A stretch of 64,000 nt of DNA from Pseudomonas fluorescens (GCF_019212185.1 NZ_CP078138.1:354501-418500), one strand, 5' to 3'. Positions 34,801-42,927 are shown, numbered from the stretch's first letter. Translations and numbers: made by a program. Notes: generated by a model from the sequence alone, not told the origin.

Positions 34801-34974
34801 CCAGGCCGCCTCGAAGCTGGCTGCGCCCACCTGGAACACCCGCGCCCGCTGGGAGCCATCACTGATGGAAAAGAACAGACAGCAGACCGTTGGGTTGTCA
34901 TCCTCGGTTGTGAGCTCGGCATTCTGCGGTTGGAGAAAGTTGTAACAAGCCGTTAGTTGCTGTTTCAAAGACAT
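31831..34974 (-). CDS. Fusion of an alpha/alpha-toroid domain to a MurF-type Mur ligase
   Basis: The product has about 1047 residues. The first 230 residues are of unknown fold. Residues about 235-560 look like a helical (alpha/alpha) toroid of glycosidase or epimerase type, with repeats such as YSMIEAFALTGDEALHGS and IIYYDGEAAFGLMRLYGL. Residues about 575-1047 are MurF-like, with P-loop FGVTGSAGKTT (about 686-696), SLSPAHLEYHG, DAYNANPGSMG and LGDMLELG. MurF-type enzymes form an amide bond using ATP, but this is more than twice the size of MurF and lies outside the dcw cluster. It may ligate an amino acid or peptide to a sugar. The ATG chosen has a weak GGA site; alternative starts lie at 34986 (ATG) and 34992 (TTG). 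Confidence 0.8.
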   Translation of the reverse strand: MSLKQQLTACYNFLQPQNAELTTEDDNPTVCCLFFSISDGSQRARVFQVGAASFEAAWNDGLQALQALELSDSALWLRVECAVNVTSLSWAQLLERLKRYKRNYFRQGIAFDPALKTALTEQEINANAILYGGANMPLATFNLGNFSVYVKKRFSDSAALDAVMAAQDNPGTQVYLFQTRGVFCAEDGVVHELHGNGSSVGRRKTAELSAGDVRDKVVTASEFLSRQVKDSGQFVYGVFPCFDRTIENYNALRHASTTYSMIEAFALTGDEALHGSIQRALGYLTTHLIKPYTLADGSAAAFLVDTGDEIKLGGNAVCLLALVKYCEVTDSRDYLPLLSALANGIASMQDRRTGGFNHVLHAGDLSIKAPFRIIYYDGEAAFGLMRLYGLSGDERWLQVVEKAFDYFIAKQHHREHDHWLSYCVNELTRYRPEEKYFRFGLNNFVDYLGFVQQRITTFPTLLELMMAAQQMLQRIEQMPELRHLLNEVDLQAFYRALHHRAGHLMNGYFWPEIAMFFRNPARIVGAFFIRHHAFRVRIDDVEHYLSGLIAYHQYLRDGAPQVARALPRTQDGWHWDAATVARATGGTWVVAPPADWQASGLVPSMVFGNYQRMLSRPPSPARPNEAHLARMWANADPSRRPSAFVCVEPTPYLDTGLPVLQVADTAEAMLQMGRHARLNFGGQVFGVTGSAGKTTVVAMLTHALQQLGPVAQTEGNANLPHGIAWNLSCMTAPARFWVLEMAVGRMPINSELVRPHIAVVTSLSPAHLEYHGTLENVARKKSAIFRSMAPGGHAVLNHDMPYYQVFADAARRAQLSQLSYGEHAQADLRLIDCVTTPSHLQVTASFRGAPLHFSLRARGHHMVLNALSVLAALIAAGLPTEQALIALETFEAVQGRGNTLTVHCEGGAYQLINDAYNANPGSMGASLKMLAELPGLPQQRVAVLGDMLELGPDSQRYHLELAEHLLAAKPRHTLLCGPLMHGLYAQLRGQLSIEWFEDVSALREQLPEHAARWFRADDYVLVKSSGGTRLSELVESLTNTEPALATP

Positions 34975-35077
34975 AAGAAAATCCATTGTCAACGTCAGTT
35001 GAAGACAGGGGCAGGGCGAAGTGCTCTATGTACGCAACAGGATAATTATGTGAGCTGCGTCACAGTTAGCGTCATTG

Positions 35078-35111
35078 CTCCCCACCGAAATGGGCTGATT
35101 CAGGTGGGGAG
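35078..35111. other. Long-armed hairpin between the RHH gene and the MurF-like fusion
   Basis: CTCCCCACC and GGTGGGGAG form a nine-base perfect stem around a 16-base loop. It lies in the spacer upstream of the fusion ligase and downstream of the RHH gene. There is no T-run, so an operator or mRNA-processing role is as likely as termination. Confidence 0.4.
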
Positions 35112-35135
35112 TTGGGAAGACTTAGTACGCGGGTC

Positions 35136-35336
35136 CTAATTAAGTGGGAAATTATCTTCGCGAATCGATTCCTCTGCGGAAAAATTGATCGGCTGATCAA
35201 ATTCGCTCAAGTGGTTTTTGATTAGTTTTCTGAGAATTTGCGATACGGTTAGATCAACTGTCTCAGAGAGATCTTCTAATTTCTTTTTCGTCGGAAGATC
35301 GATCAATATAGTGAGGCGCGCGGTTTTCTTGTGCAT
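35136..35336 (-). CDS. Ribbon-helix-helix (CopG/Arc-type) DNA-binding protein
   Basis: The 66-residue product has a basic beta strand (TARLTILIDLP) followed by two helices (KKKLEDLSETV and VSQILRKLIKNHL), the ribbon-helix-helix layout, and an acidic C-terminal tail. A strong AAGGAT site precedes the ATG. It lies upstream of the MurF-like fusion on the same strand and in an AT-rich patch. No toxin partner is adjacent, so it is more likely a stand-alone regulator than an antitoxin. Confidence 0.75.
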   Translation of the reverse strand: MHKKTARLTILIDLPTKKKLEDLSETVDLTVSQILRKLIKNHLSEFDQPINFSAEESIREDNFPLN

Positions 35337-35917
35337 ATGCGATCCTTCTCTCCCGTCGCGATATTACAGCGACGGTTGGTTCTCCAATTCCCGATAAAAA
35401 ATAGGGCTTTAGGTGGAAATTCCAAAGCTCAGTAAGGACTCTAATTCAACCGCTGAAGATTTTCTACATTAGCGGAAAAAAATATCACCCTCCCGTGAGC
35501 CTTGATTTAAAGGGTTTTGTGACTGCTATTGGCCCCTCGTTACAATCAAGCACACATCTTTTTATCATCATATTAGGAGGTTTTTTCGTCTCTGCAAGGC
35601 ACATTCCAAATTGATCGAAAATCACGTTAAGGTAATGCTTTTGGATTAAATACAATTGTCCGGAAACCAGACTCTTTGGCGTGTTTTGAGGCGTGTATCA
35701 TTATTCATCTCAGGTGGTTGTTCGCAGCGTACTGTCCTCCTTTCTGGCGCTTGAGGTTAAGGCTGTTTAGTTGTGTGGTGGTTGCCTCGCGGATTCCCGG
35801 GTGTCGATACTTTGGGTGTCGGGTAAAGGCGTTGACGTTATCTATAACAACTAATTAAAAAGTATTAAGTGTCCAACAAACCTGCCCAGCAATTGTTGTA
35901 AAGGACAGACCTGCTTT
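35337..35917. other. AT-rich divergent intergenic region upstream of the FleN-like gene
   Basis: These 581 bases lack a convincing gene. They include a TAGGAGG sequence (about 35573) with no usable start codon after it. A TTGACG at 35832 lies close to a TATAAC, but the two are too near each other to form one standard promoter. The composition contrasts with the GC-rich flanks and may mark a foreign or H-NS-type silenced segment. Confidence 0.4.
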
Positions 35918-36763
35918 ATGCATGCAATAGACCCATTGAAAATTACTCCCGTGCATCGCGTGCGCGTTATTGCGGTCGGCGGCGGCAAAGGGGGTGTTGG
36001 TAAAACCACGGTGGCGGTTAATCTTGCCGTGGCGCTGGCAAAAGCTGGAAAGCGCGTGGTATTGCTCGATGCCGACCTGGGGCTGGGCAGTATCGATGTA
36101 CTGTTGGGGTTGCTCCCTCGGCTCACCCTGGCGGACGTCATTGATGGGCGCTGCAGTCTTGTGGAGGCACTTATCCGCGGCCCCGGCGGAATTCGCATCG
36201 CACCCGCAGCGTCGGGCCTGCAGAGCATGCTCAAGCTGCAACCCGCGCAGTTTCGTGCGCTCACCCATGCATTCAGTGCAATCAGTGAAGAGCTGGATGT
36301 TTTGATCATCGACACGGCCGGCGGTCTGGGGCAATGGGTATTGAGTTTTCTGCAGGCGGCGCAGGAAGTTTTGCTGGTGATGTGCAACGAGCCGGCCTCG
36401 GTCCGCGGGACCGCTAACCTGATCAAGTTGCTTCACCAGGACTACGGCCTTCACCGTTTTCGGATACTGGTCAACAAGTCAGAAGGGCCACTCGAGAGCC
36501 GTAAGCTGTTTGCCGAGTTACATAGGTACACCGACCCTTTTCTCGATGTGCAACTGCATTACATAGGCGCAGTCCCCAACGACGATGCTGTGGCAAAGGC
36601 CGTGCGCAAGCGTCAGGCGGTGGTCGATGGTTACGCGCGTTCCAAGTTCGCCCGGGCGTTTCGCGACCTCGCCTTGAAAACCGAGGCCTGGCCGCTGCCG
36701 ACTCACCCCGCCGGGCATGTAGAGTTTTTCGTCGAGCAACTGGCGCAGAGTTCCAGGGGCTGA
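35918..36763 (+). CDS. FleN/MinD-family ATPase, stand-alone FleN paralogue
   Basis: The 281-residue deviant-Walker P-loop ATPase has GGGKGGVGKTTV (about 22-33), LLDADLGLGS and the family segments LADVIDGRCSLVEALIRGPGGIRI and IIDTAGG. It resembles FleN, the partner of the c-di-GMP-responsive regulator FleQ, over its whole length, including the C-terminal PAGHVEFFVEQL. The true fleN sits with flagellar genes, and none are here, so this is a paralogue. Its place beside adhesin and polysaccharide genes suggests control of matrix expression, for example by modulating FleQ. That is inference. Confidence 0.85.
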   Translation: MHAIDPLKITPVHRVRVIAVGGGKGGVGKTTVAVNLAVALAKAGKRVVLLDADLGLGSIDVLLGLLPRLTLADVIDGRCSLVEALIRGPGGIRIAPAASGLQSMLKLQPAQFRALTHAFSAISEELDVLIIDTAGGLGQWVLSFLQAAQEVLLVMCNEPASVRGTANLIKLLHQDYGLHRFRILVNKSEGPLESRKLFAELHRYTDPFLDVQLHYIGAVPNDDAVAKAVRKRQAVVDGYARSKFARAFRDLALKTEAWPLPTHPAGHVEFFVEQLAQSSRG

Positions 36764-36836
36764 GCTCATCGCGGTGTTGCTCGCGCAGCACTTTCAACAA
36801 TAATGGACGCCACACCTTCTCAGGCAGAGCGTCCGC

Positions 36837-37766
36837 TTGAACATCGATACCCGCATCAAATTCCGCCATCTGCTGTGTTTTCTCGAAGTCGCGCGCCAGG
36901 GCAGCCTGGCCCGCGCCTGCGACAAACTGGCGATCAGCCAGCCGGCGCTGTCGAAGACCTTGAAGGAGCTGGAGACCCTTCTCGACTCCACCCTGTTCGA
37001 GCGCAGCAAAAAGGGCACGACCCTGACCGAGGCGGGTGTGGCGTTCCTGCGTTACGCCGGGCCGAGCGTGCAATCGCTGCGTGAGGGGGTGAACAGTCTG
37101 CGCTCCGGGGTGCACGAGCCCATCACCCTGCAGCTCGGCGTGCTGTCCACTGTCGAAAGCCTGTTGGTGCCGGAAGTGGTCTGCCGGCTGCACCAACGGC
37201 ATCCGGCGCTGGTGGTGAAAATCGTGACCGGGGCCAGTGCTCATCTGTTGGCGCAACTGCGCGTCGGCGAGCTGGATCTGGTGGTGGGGCGCATGACCGA
37301 CAGCCCGGCGATTCTCGGCCTGGCCTTCGAGCATCTTTATAGCGAGTCCATGACCCTGGTGGTGCGTACCGGTCATCCGGTTTTGGCCGATCCACAGGGC
37401 CAACACGACTTGCAGGACTATCCGTTGGTCCTGCCGTCGGCGGGCACCACTATTCGCAAATTTGCCGACAGTCTCTTCGTGCAGCACGGCATCACCCCGT
37501 CGCGGCAACGCCTGGAAACCCTGTCGGTGGCCCTGAGCCGGCGCTACGTGCAATCCAGCCAGGCGATCTGGGTCGCGCCGCTGGACGCGGTCCGCCAGGA
37601 CTTGCGCCAGGGTGATCTGGTCGAGCTGGATCTGGGCATGCGCGAGCCCGGCGGCTCGGTAGGGCTGTGCAGCAACCCGGCCTTGCCGCTGACGTCCGCG
37701 GCGCAATGGTGCGCGCAGGTGCTGCGTGAGGTGGGTGAGGAATACCGCGGTGGCCACTATCCATAA
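36837..37766 (+). CDS. pcaQ: LysR-type activator PcaQ
   Basis: The 309-residue LysR regulator has an N-terminal helix-turn-helix (LARACDKLAISQPALSKTLKELE) and a typical effector-binding domain. The TTG start gives the N-terminus NIDTRIKFRHLLCFLEV, characteristic of PcaQ and GbpR/CbbR relatives. PcaQ activates protocatechuate catabolism genes in response to a pathway intermediate. The target pcaHG genes follow on the same strand, and a PcaQ-like operator overlaps this gene's stop codon. Confidence 0.9.
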   Translation: MNIDTRIKFRHLLCFLEVARQGSLARACDKLAISQPALSKTLKELETLLDSTLFERSKKGTTLTEAGVAFLRYAGPSVQSLREGVNSLRSGVHEPITLQLGVLSTVESLLVPEVVCRLHQRHPALVVKIVTGASAHLLAQLRVGELDLVVGRMTDSPAILGLAFEHLYSESMTLVVRTGHPVLADPQGQHDLQDYPLVLPSAGTTIRKFADSLFVQHGITPSRQRLETLSVALSRRYVQSSQAIWVAPLDAVRQDLRQGDLVELDLGMREPGGSVGLCSNPALPLTSAAQWCAQVLREVGEEYRGGHYP

Positions 37767-37778
37767 CCATTTGGATAT
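37763..37778 (+). promoter_or_regulatory. PcaQ operator
   Basis: ATAACC-ATTT-GGATAT closely matches the ATAACC-N4-GGTTAA PcaQ site known from Sinorhizobium. It lies within a wider palindrome (CCATA.CC....GG.TATGG) and overlaps the pcaQ stop codon, about 85 bases before pcaH. Confidence 0.7.
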
Positions 37779-37863
37779 GGATAGGGTCGGTATTTTCAAT
37801 GTTTGATTGGGCCGCAACAGGCGAAGCTTACGGACCTTTCACCATAATAATAGGAAGTACGAC

Positions 37864-38583
37864 ATGTCCGACGCGCACGACAGCCGCTTCGTCATTCGTG
37901 ACCGTAATTGGCATCCCAAAGCCCTGACGCCTGACTACAAGACCTCGATCCTGCGCTCGCCACGCCAAGCCCTGGTGAGCATTCCGCAATCGGTCTCGGA
38001 AACCAGCGGTCCGGACTTCTCCCACCTGCGCATGGACAAGTACGACAACGACTTGCTGCTGAACTTCAATAACGGCGGGCTGCCGATTGGTGAGCGCATC
38101 CTCATCGCCGGTCGCGTCTGTGATCAGTACGGTAAGCCGATTCCCCATACCCTGGTGGAAATGTGGCAAGCCAACGCCGGCGGCCGTTACCGCCATAAGA
38201 AGGACAGCTACCTGGCGCCGCTGGACCCGAACTTTGGTGGCGTCGGCCGTGCGCTGACCGACCGCGATGGCAATTACAGCTTCCGCACCGTCAAACCCGG
38301 CCCGTACCCATGGCGCAATGGCCCCAACGACTGGCGCCCGGCCCACGTGCATGTGTCCATCAGCGGCCCGTCCATCGCCACGCGGCTGATTACCCAGCTT
38401 TATTTCGAAGGGGATCCACTGATCCCGATGTGCCCGATCGTCAAGTCGATTGCCAACCAGGAGGCGGTGCAGAGCCTGATCGCCAGACTGGACATGAGCA
38501 TGGCCAATCCGATGGATTGCCTGGCCTATCGCTTTGACATCGTCCTGCGCGGCCAGCGCAAGACCCACTTCGAAAACTGCTGA
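37864..38583 (+). CDS. pcaH: Protocatechuate 3,4-dioxygenase beta subunit
   Basis: The 239-residue product is the iron-binding subunit of the intradiol dioxygenase that opens protocatechuate to beta-carboxymuconate. Conserved segments include the family motif around [20 protein letters not shown], the Tyr in [19 protein letters not shown] and the His ligands in HVHVS. An AGGAAG site precedes the ATG. pcaG follows after 12 bases. Confidence 0.96.
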   Translation: MSDAHDSRFVIRDRNWHPKALTPDYKTSILRSPRQALVSIPQSVSETSGPDFSHLRMDKYDNDLLLNFNNGGLPIGERILIAGRVCDQYGKPIPHTLVEMWQANAGGRYRHKKDSYLAPLDPNFGGVGRALTDRDGNYSFRTVKPGPYPWRNGPNDWRPAHVHVSISGPSIATRLITQLYFEGDPLIPMCPIVKSIANQEAVQSLIARLDMSMANPMDCLAYRFDIVLRGQRKTHFENC

Positions 38584-38595
38584 GGAGGCCTGCAC

Positions 38596-39198
38596 ATGCC
38601 CGTTCAACTGCTGAATGAAACCCCATCGCAAACCGCCGGCCCCTATGTGCACATCGGCCTGGCGCTGGAAACCGCCGGCAACGAGCCGCGCGAAGAGGAA
38701 ATCTGGAACCAGATGGCCAAGCCCGGCGCACCCGGCGAGCACATCGTGGTGGTGGGTTGCGTCTACGACGGCAACGGCCAACTGATTCGCGATGCGTTCC
38801 TGGAATGCTGGCAGGCCGACCACCAGGGCGTCTACGACAGCGACTACGACCTGCAAAAGCCGTTCAACGGCTTCGGTCGCACCGCCACCACCGATGCTGG
38901 CGAATGGACGATCAACACCATCAAGCCAGGCGTCGTGAAAAACGCCGCCGGCGTACCGATGGCCGCGCACATCAACGTGTCGCTGTTCGCCCGTGGCATC
39001 AACATCCACCTGCAGACCCGCCTGTACTTCGACGACGAAGCCGAGGCCAACGCCGTGGACCCGGTGCTGAACCTGATCGAACAACCCCACCGCCGCGAAT
39101 CGCTGATCGCCAAGCGCTGCACGGTGGACGGCAAGCTGGCTTATCGCTTTGATATTTATCTGCAGGGCCCAGCGGAGACCGTGTTCTTCGATTTCTGA
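38596..39198 (+). CDS. pcaG: Protocatechuate 3,4-dioxygenase alpha subunit
   Basis: The 200-residue alpha subunit is homologous to the beta subunit but lacks its iron ligands. It opens with QLLNETPSQTAGPYVHIGL, the usual PcaG N-terminus, and holds the conserved FLECWQAD and MAAHINVSLFARGINIHLQTR segments. A strong GAGGAGG site lies between pcaH and this gene. The pair forms the hetero-oligomeric enzyme of the beta-ketoadipate pathway. Confidence 0.96.
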   Translation: MPVQLLNETPSQTAGPYVHIGLALETAGNEPREEEIWNQMAKPGAPGEHIVVVGCVYDGNGQLIRDAFLECWQADHQGVYDSDYDLQKPFNGFGRTATTDAGEWTINTIKPGVVKNAAGVPMAAHINVSLFARGINIHLQTRLYFDDEAEANAVDPVLNLIEQPHRRESLIAKRCTVDGKLAYRFDIYLQGPAETVFFDF

Positions 39199-39391
39199 GG
39201 ACGGCCGAGGGTGTTGCGCTGCAAGGGCGTGGCACCCTGGATTGGGAATGCAGCAGAGAGTGTGCGCGTGTCCCTTGCTTTACAAGTGATGAAAGATGCT
39301 CAGATAATCTTCGAGATTTATCTATAATTTATTGATTTGTATTGCTTTTTGTATTTTTCGAGTTTGCAAGGCGCGAGGCATAAGGCCGGGG

Positions 39392-39425
39392 AAAAAACCA
39401 GAGAGCGAATTGCAATCACTCTCTG
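39392..39425 (-). terminator. Rho-independent terminator of the sce7726-sce7725-RES operon
   Basis: Read on the minus strand, CAGAGAG...CTCTCTG arms, with an ATTGCAAT core between them, are followed by G and six T. It lies about 25 bases after the RES gene stop. Confidence 0.75.
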
Positions 39426-39450
39426 CTGAGTTGTGGTTTTAGCTGGTCTT

Positions 39451-40470
39451 TCAGGTCGCGCAGGGGGCCGCCTTAACAAGAACGTGGTGAACTCTATGAG
39501 GGGTCAACTGAATTCCCTTTGCCTTAGCCGGGTAGAACAGTGCGAGGTTTATCTCCTCGCCAATTGAACTTTTATAAATGACGCCATCAAATCCATTTTT
39601 CTTTATAAGTTCGCATAAGTACTGGCTTGGTATGTAGTCAATCGCCGCTGACTTTGGTAGTACAGGTCGAGTTAACTCTTCGCCCAGTCGCACCAGGAAC
39701 TCAATATCTCCTCGGAGTGCAGCAATTTCTTCATCGTCTGCACAGATAAAGGGAGTTATCAAGCTTCGGGGGCTTCGTAAATCGGCGAGTCTAACTTCCT
39801 CTACGATTTTGAATTCTGCGACTGTTACAAATTCACCAGTATGTGGGCGAATTTCTGAGATTGATGTTAAAACATCCGATGCGACATATAAATAAGGTAT
39901 TCCTACGGGGTTTGCCCGGCCGTGGGTCGCTTTGTCTTTTGGCGGTGGCCCCATTTTTTCAAGCGAGTATGGTTCTTCGGACTCCTGAATTCGTGCTCTA
40001 AACCATTTTTCAGGGAGGGTGCCTTTGTAAATAAGTTGAGAGAGGAGATAGGAAAATCTATCTAGGCTAATTGTCTCTTTCGGAAAAAATCGATTTTCTT
40101 CCATTAACTCTTTTCGAAGATTTTCCCAGTTGTCTAGATTTTTAGAAAAGCATTTGGTTGAAGGCGCAAACATTTCTCGCGGAAAGTTTCCATCTTGGAA
40201 TACGTCGGCGAGTAAATCCTTTGTATTCGCCAAGTCCAAGCTTGTGAACATGTTCCAGTCGGTTTTAAACCACTCGCCCAGAGTCGCTCCACTGTCTGAC
40301 TTTGTATAAATTCCCGCCAAGAGTTCAAGATACTCTCTGAGCTTAACTGGTTCGACCAAAGGCATGTTTTGGGATTTGCAAAATGAACAATATCCATGCT
40401 CGAGAGCGATTTGTTCAATCACGGAGCTTAAATGATTATCGCCAAAGCAAATTGGGCAGCATTTTCTCAT
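39451..40470 (-). CDS. RES-domain protein with zinc-ribbon/HEPN-RES N-terminal region
   Basis: The 339-residue product has a Cys-rich N-terminus (CCPIC...CSFC) of the HEPN/RES N-terminal type. A C-terminal RES domain follows, with conserved FRARI, GRANPVGIPYLYVASD, SISEIRPH and VRLADL segments. RES toxins are ADP-ribosyltransferase-fold enzymes that deplete NAD+ or modify proteins. No Xre-type antitoxin is adjacent. It is the last gene of a tight three-gene, AT-rich operon with sce7725 and sce7726 family genes, so it is likely the toxic effector of a defence-like module (inference). Confidence 0.82.
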   Translation of the reverse strand: MRKCCPICFGDNHLSSVIEQIALEHGYCSFCKSQNMPLVEPVKLREYLELLAGIYTKSDSGATLGEWFKTDWNMFTSLDLANTKDLLADVFQDGNFPREMFAPSTKCFSKNLDNWENLRKELMEENRFFPKETISLDRFSYLLSQLIYKGTLPEKWFRARIQESEEPYSLEKMGPPPKDKATHGRANPVGIPYLYVASDVLTSISEIRPHTGEFVTVAEFKIVEEVRLADLRSPRSLITPFICADDEEIAALRGDIEFLVRLGEELTRPVLPKSAAIDYIPSQYLCELIKKNGFDGVIYKSSIGEEINLALFYPAKAKGIQLTPHRVHHVLVKAAPCAT

Positions 40471-40475
40471 GATAG

Positions 40476-41411
40476 TTACCCAAGGTAGTTTGCGATAACT
40501 TCGATGTGGTGCTTCATAGACAGCTTTTTGACATATCCAAGCCCAGGGAAGTGCTTTCTATTATAAAGATCGACAAGTTCTTCGACAGCCGATGTGCGCA
40601 GGATTTTTGAACCGGGTTCTTCAAGTTTTGCGACCAATTTGGTCAATGCTTCGTAAAATTTTCCCGCTGGGTCAGTTGGGGTATCCTGTCTATCCGATTT
40701 AAAGTGGTAAATATACATTGCATTATCCATTTCAGGATCGATGAATGTCAGGTGGATAGCAACTGCATAAGCTGGGCCGCCAGATTCAGAATACTCATCT
40801 CCAACGATCAGAAAGTCACCAAAACCATTAACGCCCTCATCTCTGAACGTTGCGTGTAGGTCCGAGAAAGGCTCTACGTCGGGGTATTTGCTATTAGCTT
40901 GGCGCTTGAATCCGTCCCGCAGCAATATGCGCGTGGTCTCACTGAAATGCTTCTGATAAAGTTTTCCGCAATATTCTTCAGCGAATACGTGGCTGACTTT
41001 TCTCTGCCAGTTTTGCGTGACTTCGACTAGAGCTTTTGGTTCAGTAAAACCAAAGTGAATAAAGTACAGTGAGTGATTCGGGTACGTGCTACAGATTTCC
41101 AGTGCGTCAGTCGTACTAGTTTTGTTTGTTAGAAGAATGCCGACCGAAACATTTTGGTGTGCCTTGATCTCTTCTGTCACGAACGATTGGATCGCAGCCG
41201 AATTTTCTGTGTGATCGCCATAATATGGGTTCACAATCAAAACTGCTTCAGCGCCAGTTGCTGATAGTGCTTCAATTGATCTTTTTAGGCCACTCAATGA
41301 CTCCCGGACTGGTTCAATAATTGAAATGATCTTGTTTTTAGCTAGAACATCTGCGGACTCTTTGATTGTAAGTAAGTCAAACTGTTTGCCACGAAAATAT
41401 GGGTAGTACAT
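40476..41411 (-). CDS. sce7725 family (Beta-protein-like) protein
   Basis: The 311-residue product begins MYYPYFRGKQFDLLTIKE, the signature opening of the sce7725 family, related to phage Beta_protein domains. A barrel-like alternation of strands and helices follows. Function is not known. It starts two bases after sce7726 ends and finishes five bases before the RES gene, so the three are cotranscribed and probably work together. Composition is far more AT-rich than the flanking pca and gab genes. Confidence 0.82.
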   Translation of the reverse strand: MYYPYFRGKQFDLLTIKESADVLAKNKIISIIEPVRESLSGLKRSIEALSATGAEAVLIVNPYYGDHTENSAAIQSFVTEEIKAHQNVSVGILLTNKTSTTDALEICSTYPNHSLYFIHFGFTEPKALVEVTQNWQRKVSHVFAEEYCGKLYQKHFSETTRILLRDGFKRQANSKYPDVEPFSDLHATFRDEGVNGFGDFLIVGDEYSESGGPAYAVAIHLTFIDPEMDNAMYIYHFKSDRQDTPTDPAGKFYEALTKLVAKLEEPGSKILRTSAVEELVDLYNRKHFPGLGYVKKLSMKHHIEVIANYLG

Positions 41412-41412
41412 G

Positions 41413-42318
41413 TTATCTCGCCCAATTAAGGGCCTCCCTGATTGATGTGTTTACAGCATCCAACAGCGTTGTTTGTTCTCGCAACTTCAGTGGTGTAGAT
41501 AAAACTGCCGCTTGCAAGGAGTCTGGCAGTTGAGGTAATAGTCCTGCGAGGGGTAAAGAGTTTCGCGATTTTCGGAGGACCTTAACCATATGTTCATGCG
41601 TGGTTACAGGGTCCAAAGATCTAAATATTTCGCCTATTGCAGACCTAATCTCTGTATTTGCAACTTGTGGTGGTGTGATTCCGAACACTCTTAAGATTTC
41701 CACTGCTTCTCGAAGCTGAATTGCCTCGAATATGACACCCGGGGAGACTCTATCCGGAGTGTCTTGAATCTCTCTTATCGTAGAAATCCCATGCCTATTG
41801 TTTAAGAGTAAAACGCCTACATCAGGTGGTGTTGTCGTTAGTATTTCATCTAAGTGGTTTTCGCCAGTTATAACATAAACTTTTGCGAAAAACTTTTTGT
41901 AAGTGCTAACTTGAGTATGCAGTCTGCCTAGGTTGTCGCGTTCGGACTTGATTTCATATGCAGTAGATGTGCCGTTGAATATGGCTACGTCGGCTTTGCA
42001 ATTATCGACGCGAAATTCAGAGACGAAAGACGCCGTTTTGAGTGAGTGTCTTCCTAAAAGCAACTTTTTTGTGATTGCCGCTTTGTATGCATATTCGTGT
42101 CTGTAGTCTTTTTTTCGCAGAAGGCGAAAGGCACTTTCAAAGATTTCGCTAATGGGGGCTGCAAGACTGGCTTCATTGATTGATAAAGACTCTTTTATAA
42201 GTCTCGAAAATAAAGGTGATTTACCTTTTTGAGCTAGTTCTCGAATGACTGCTGCAGAAAACAGTCTGGCGACTGCGGACTGCTGACTTCCATCGAGAAC
42301 TTTAGTGTGCAAACTCAT
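41413..42318 (-). CDS. sce7726 family protein, PD-(D/E)xK nuclease-like
   Basis: The 301-residue sce7726-family protein carries a PD-(D/E)xK-type active-site pattern: an Asp in CKADVAIF and the E-x-K in AYEIKSERDN, followed by a conserved QVSTYKKFF helix. It is probably a nuclease or nuclease-derived sensor. It opens the operon, with sce7725 and a RES-domain protein downstream. sce7726 and sce7725 genes are known to occur as a pair. The addition of a RES effector here suggests an anti-phage module, which has not been shown. Confidence 0.82.
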   Translation of the reverse strand: MSLHTKVLDGSQQSAVARLFSAAVIRELAQKGKSPLFSRLIKESLSINEASLAAPISEIFESAFRLLRKKDYRHEYAYKAAITKKLLLGRHSLKTASFVSEFRVDNCKADVAIFNGTSTAYEIKSERDNLGRLHTQVSTYKKFFAKVYVITGENHLDEILTTTPPDVGVLLLNNRHGISTIREIQDTPDRVSPGVIFEAIQLREAVEILRVFGITPPQVANTEIRSAIGEIFRSLDPVTTHEHMVKVLRKSRNSLPLAGLLPQLPDSLQAAVLSTPLKLREQTTLLDAVNTSIREALNWAR

Positions 42319-42927
42319 AAGGTTGAATCTCTGTTTTCGCAGAATTTATGGCGCTTTCGTATGGCCTTCTAAGGAGGCTAGTCGAAGACCGTGATTCTGA
42401 CAGATAGGCCGATTCTAGTCTCGAGATTTGTAGGCGCCAGGAAGGCTGAGGGCTGCCTAAGATATTGGGCTACCAGAGCAAATGCTGCCCTTATTGACTA
42501 CGATGTGTCGGTAACTTTTCGCACCTTGGCTTGCCCCTCGTACGTGTGAGGACCCGCGGCTACCAAATTCAGTAGCAAGCAGGTGCGATTTGACGAAGCG
42601 AAGGGTCGTTGTAAAAGAGAGCAATAAAAATCACCGATCATGACTGCAGGTGTGTGGTTGCGCGCGCTTTGAGAAAAGTAATCCGGGTGAGTGCGATTAT
42701 TGAATGTCGTGCGTGAATCCCTCGTTGGTGCTTTTTCCGGTTGTCCAACCCTTCTTGCCATTTCGTTATGTGCGATGCCCGCCCGACTGCTACCAGCAGA
42801 GGGTGTGGACTGCTTTATGATCGTGTAGGTTGCGCAATCCCCTGACTTTCATTTTTCGCCATTTTGGAGGCCCCAAAATTCGGGGCGCATGTCAAAGGTG
42901 GGTCGTTACTATTTCTGCAACGTGTTG
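42319..42927. other. Region between the sce7726 operon and the DUF3077 gene
   Basis: This 609-base region contains one weak open frame (listed separately). A GCCCC/GGGGC hairpin at about 42873-42889 could end the DUF3077 transcript but lacks a T-run. No integrase, transposase or obvious att repeat of the nearby tRNA was found by eye. Confidence 0.4.
42498..42761 (-). CDS. Doubtful 87-residue open frame
   Basis: The frame begins MARRVGQPEKAPTRDSRTT and is rich in Thr, Arg and Asn, with no recognisable domain, signal or good ribosome-binding site. It may be a chance frame in a degenerate region. It is listed only because the surrounding 600 bases hold nothing better. Confidence 0.2.
   Translation of the reverse strand: MARRVGQPEKAPTRDSRTTFNNRTHPDYFSQSARNHTPAVMIGDFYCSLLQRPFASSNRTCLLLNLVAAGPHTYEGQAKVRKVTDTS

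Noticed and set aside
35918..36763. Flagellar or cell-division origin for the FleN-like gene (MinD)
   Set aside because: The sequence is closer to FleN than MinD (GGGKGGVGKTTV with the RGPGGIRIAPAASG segment) and no minC, minE or flagellar genes are adjacent.
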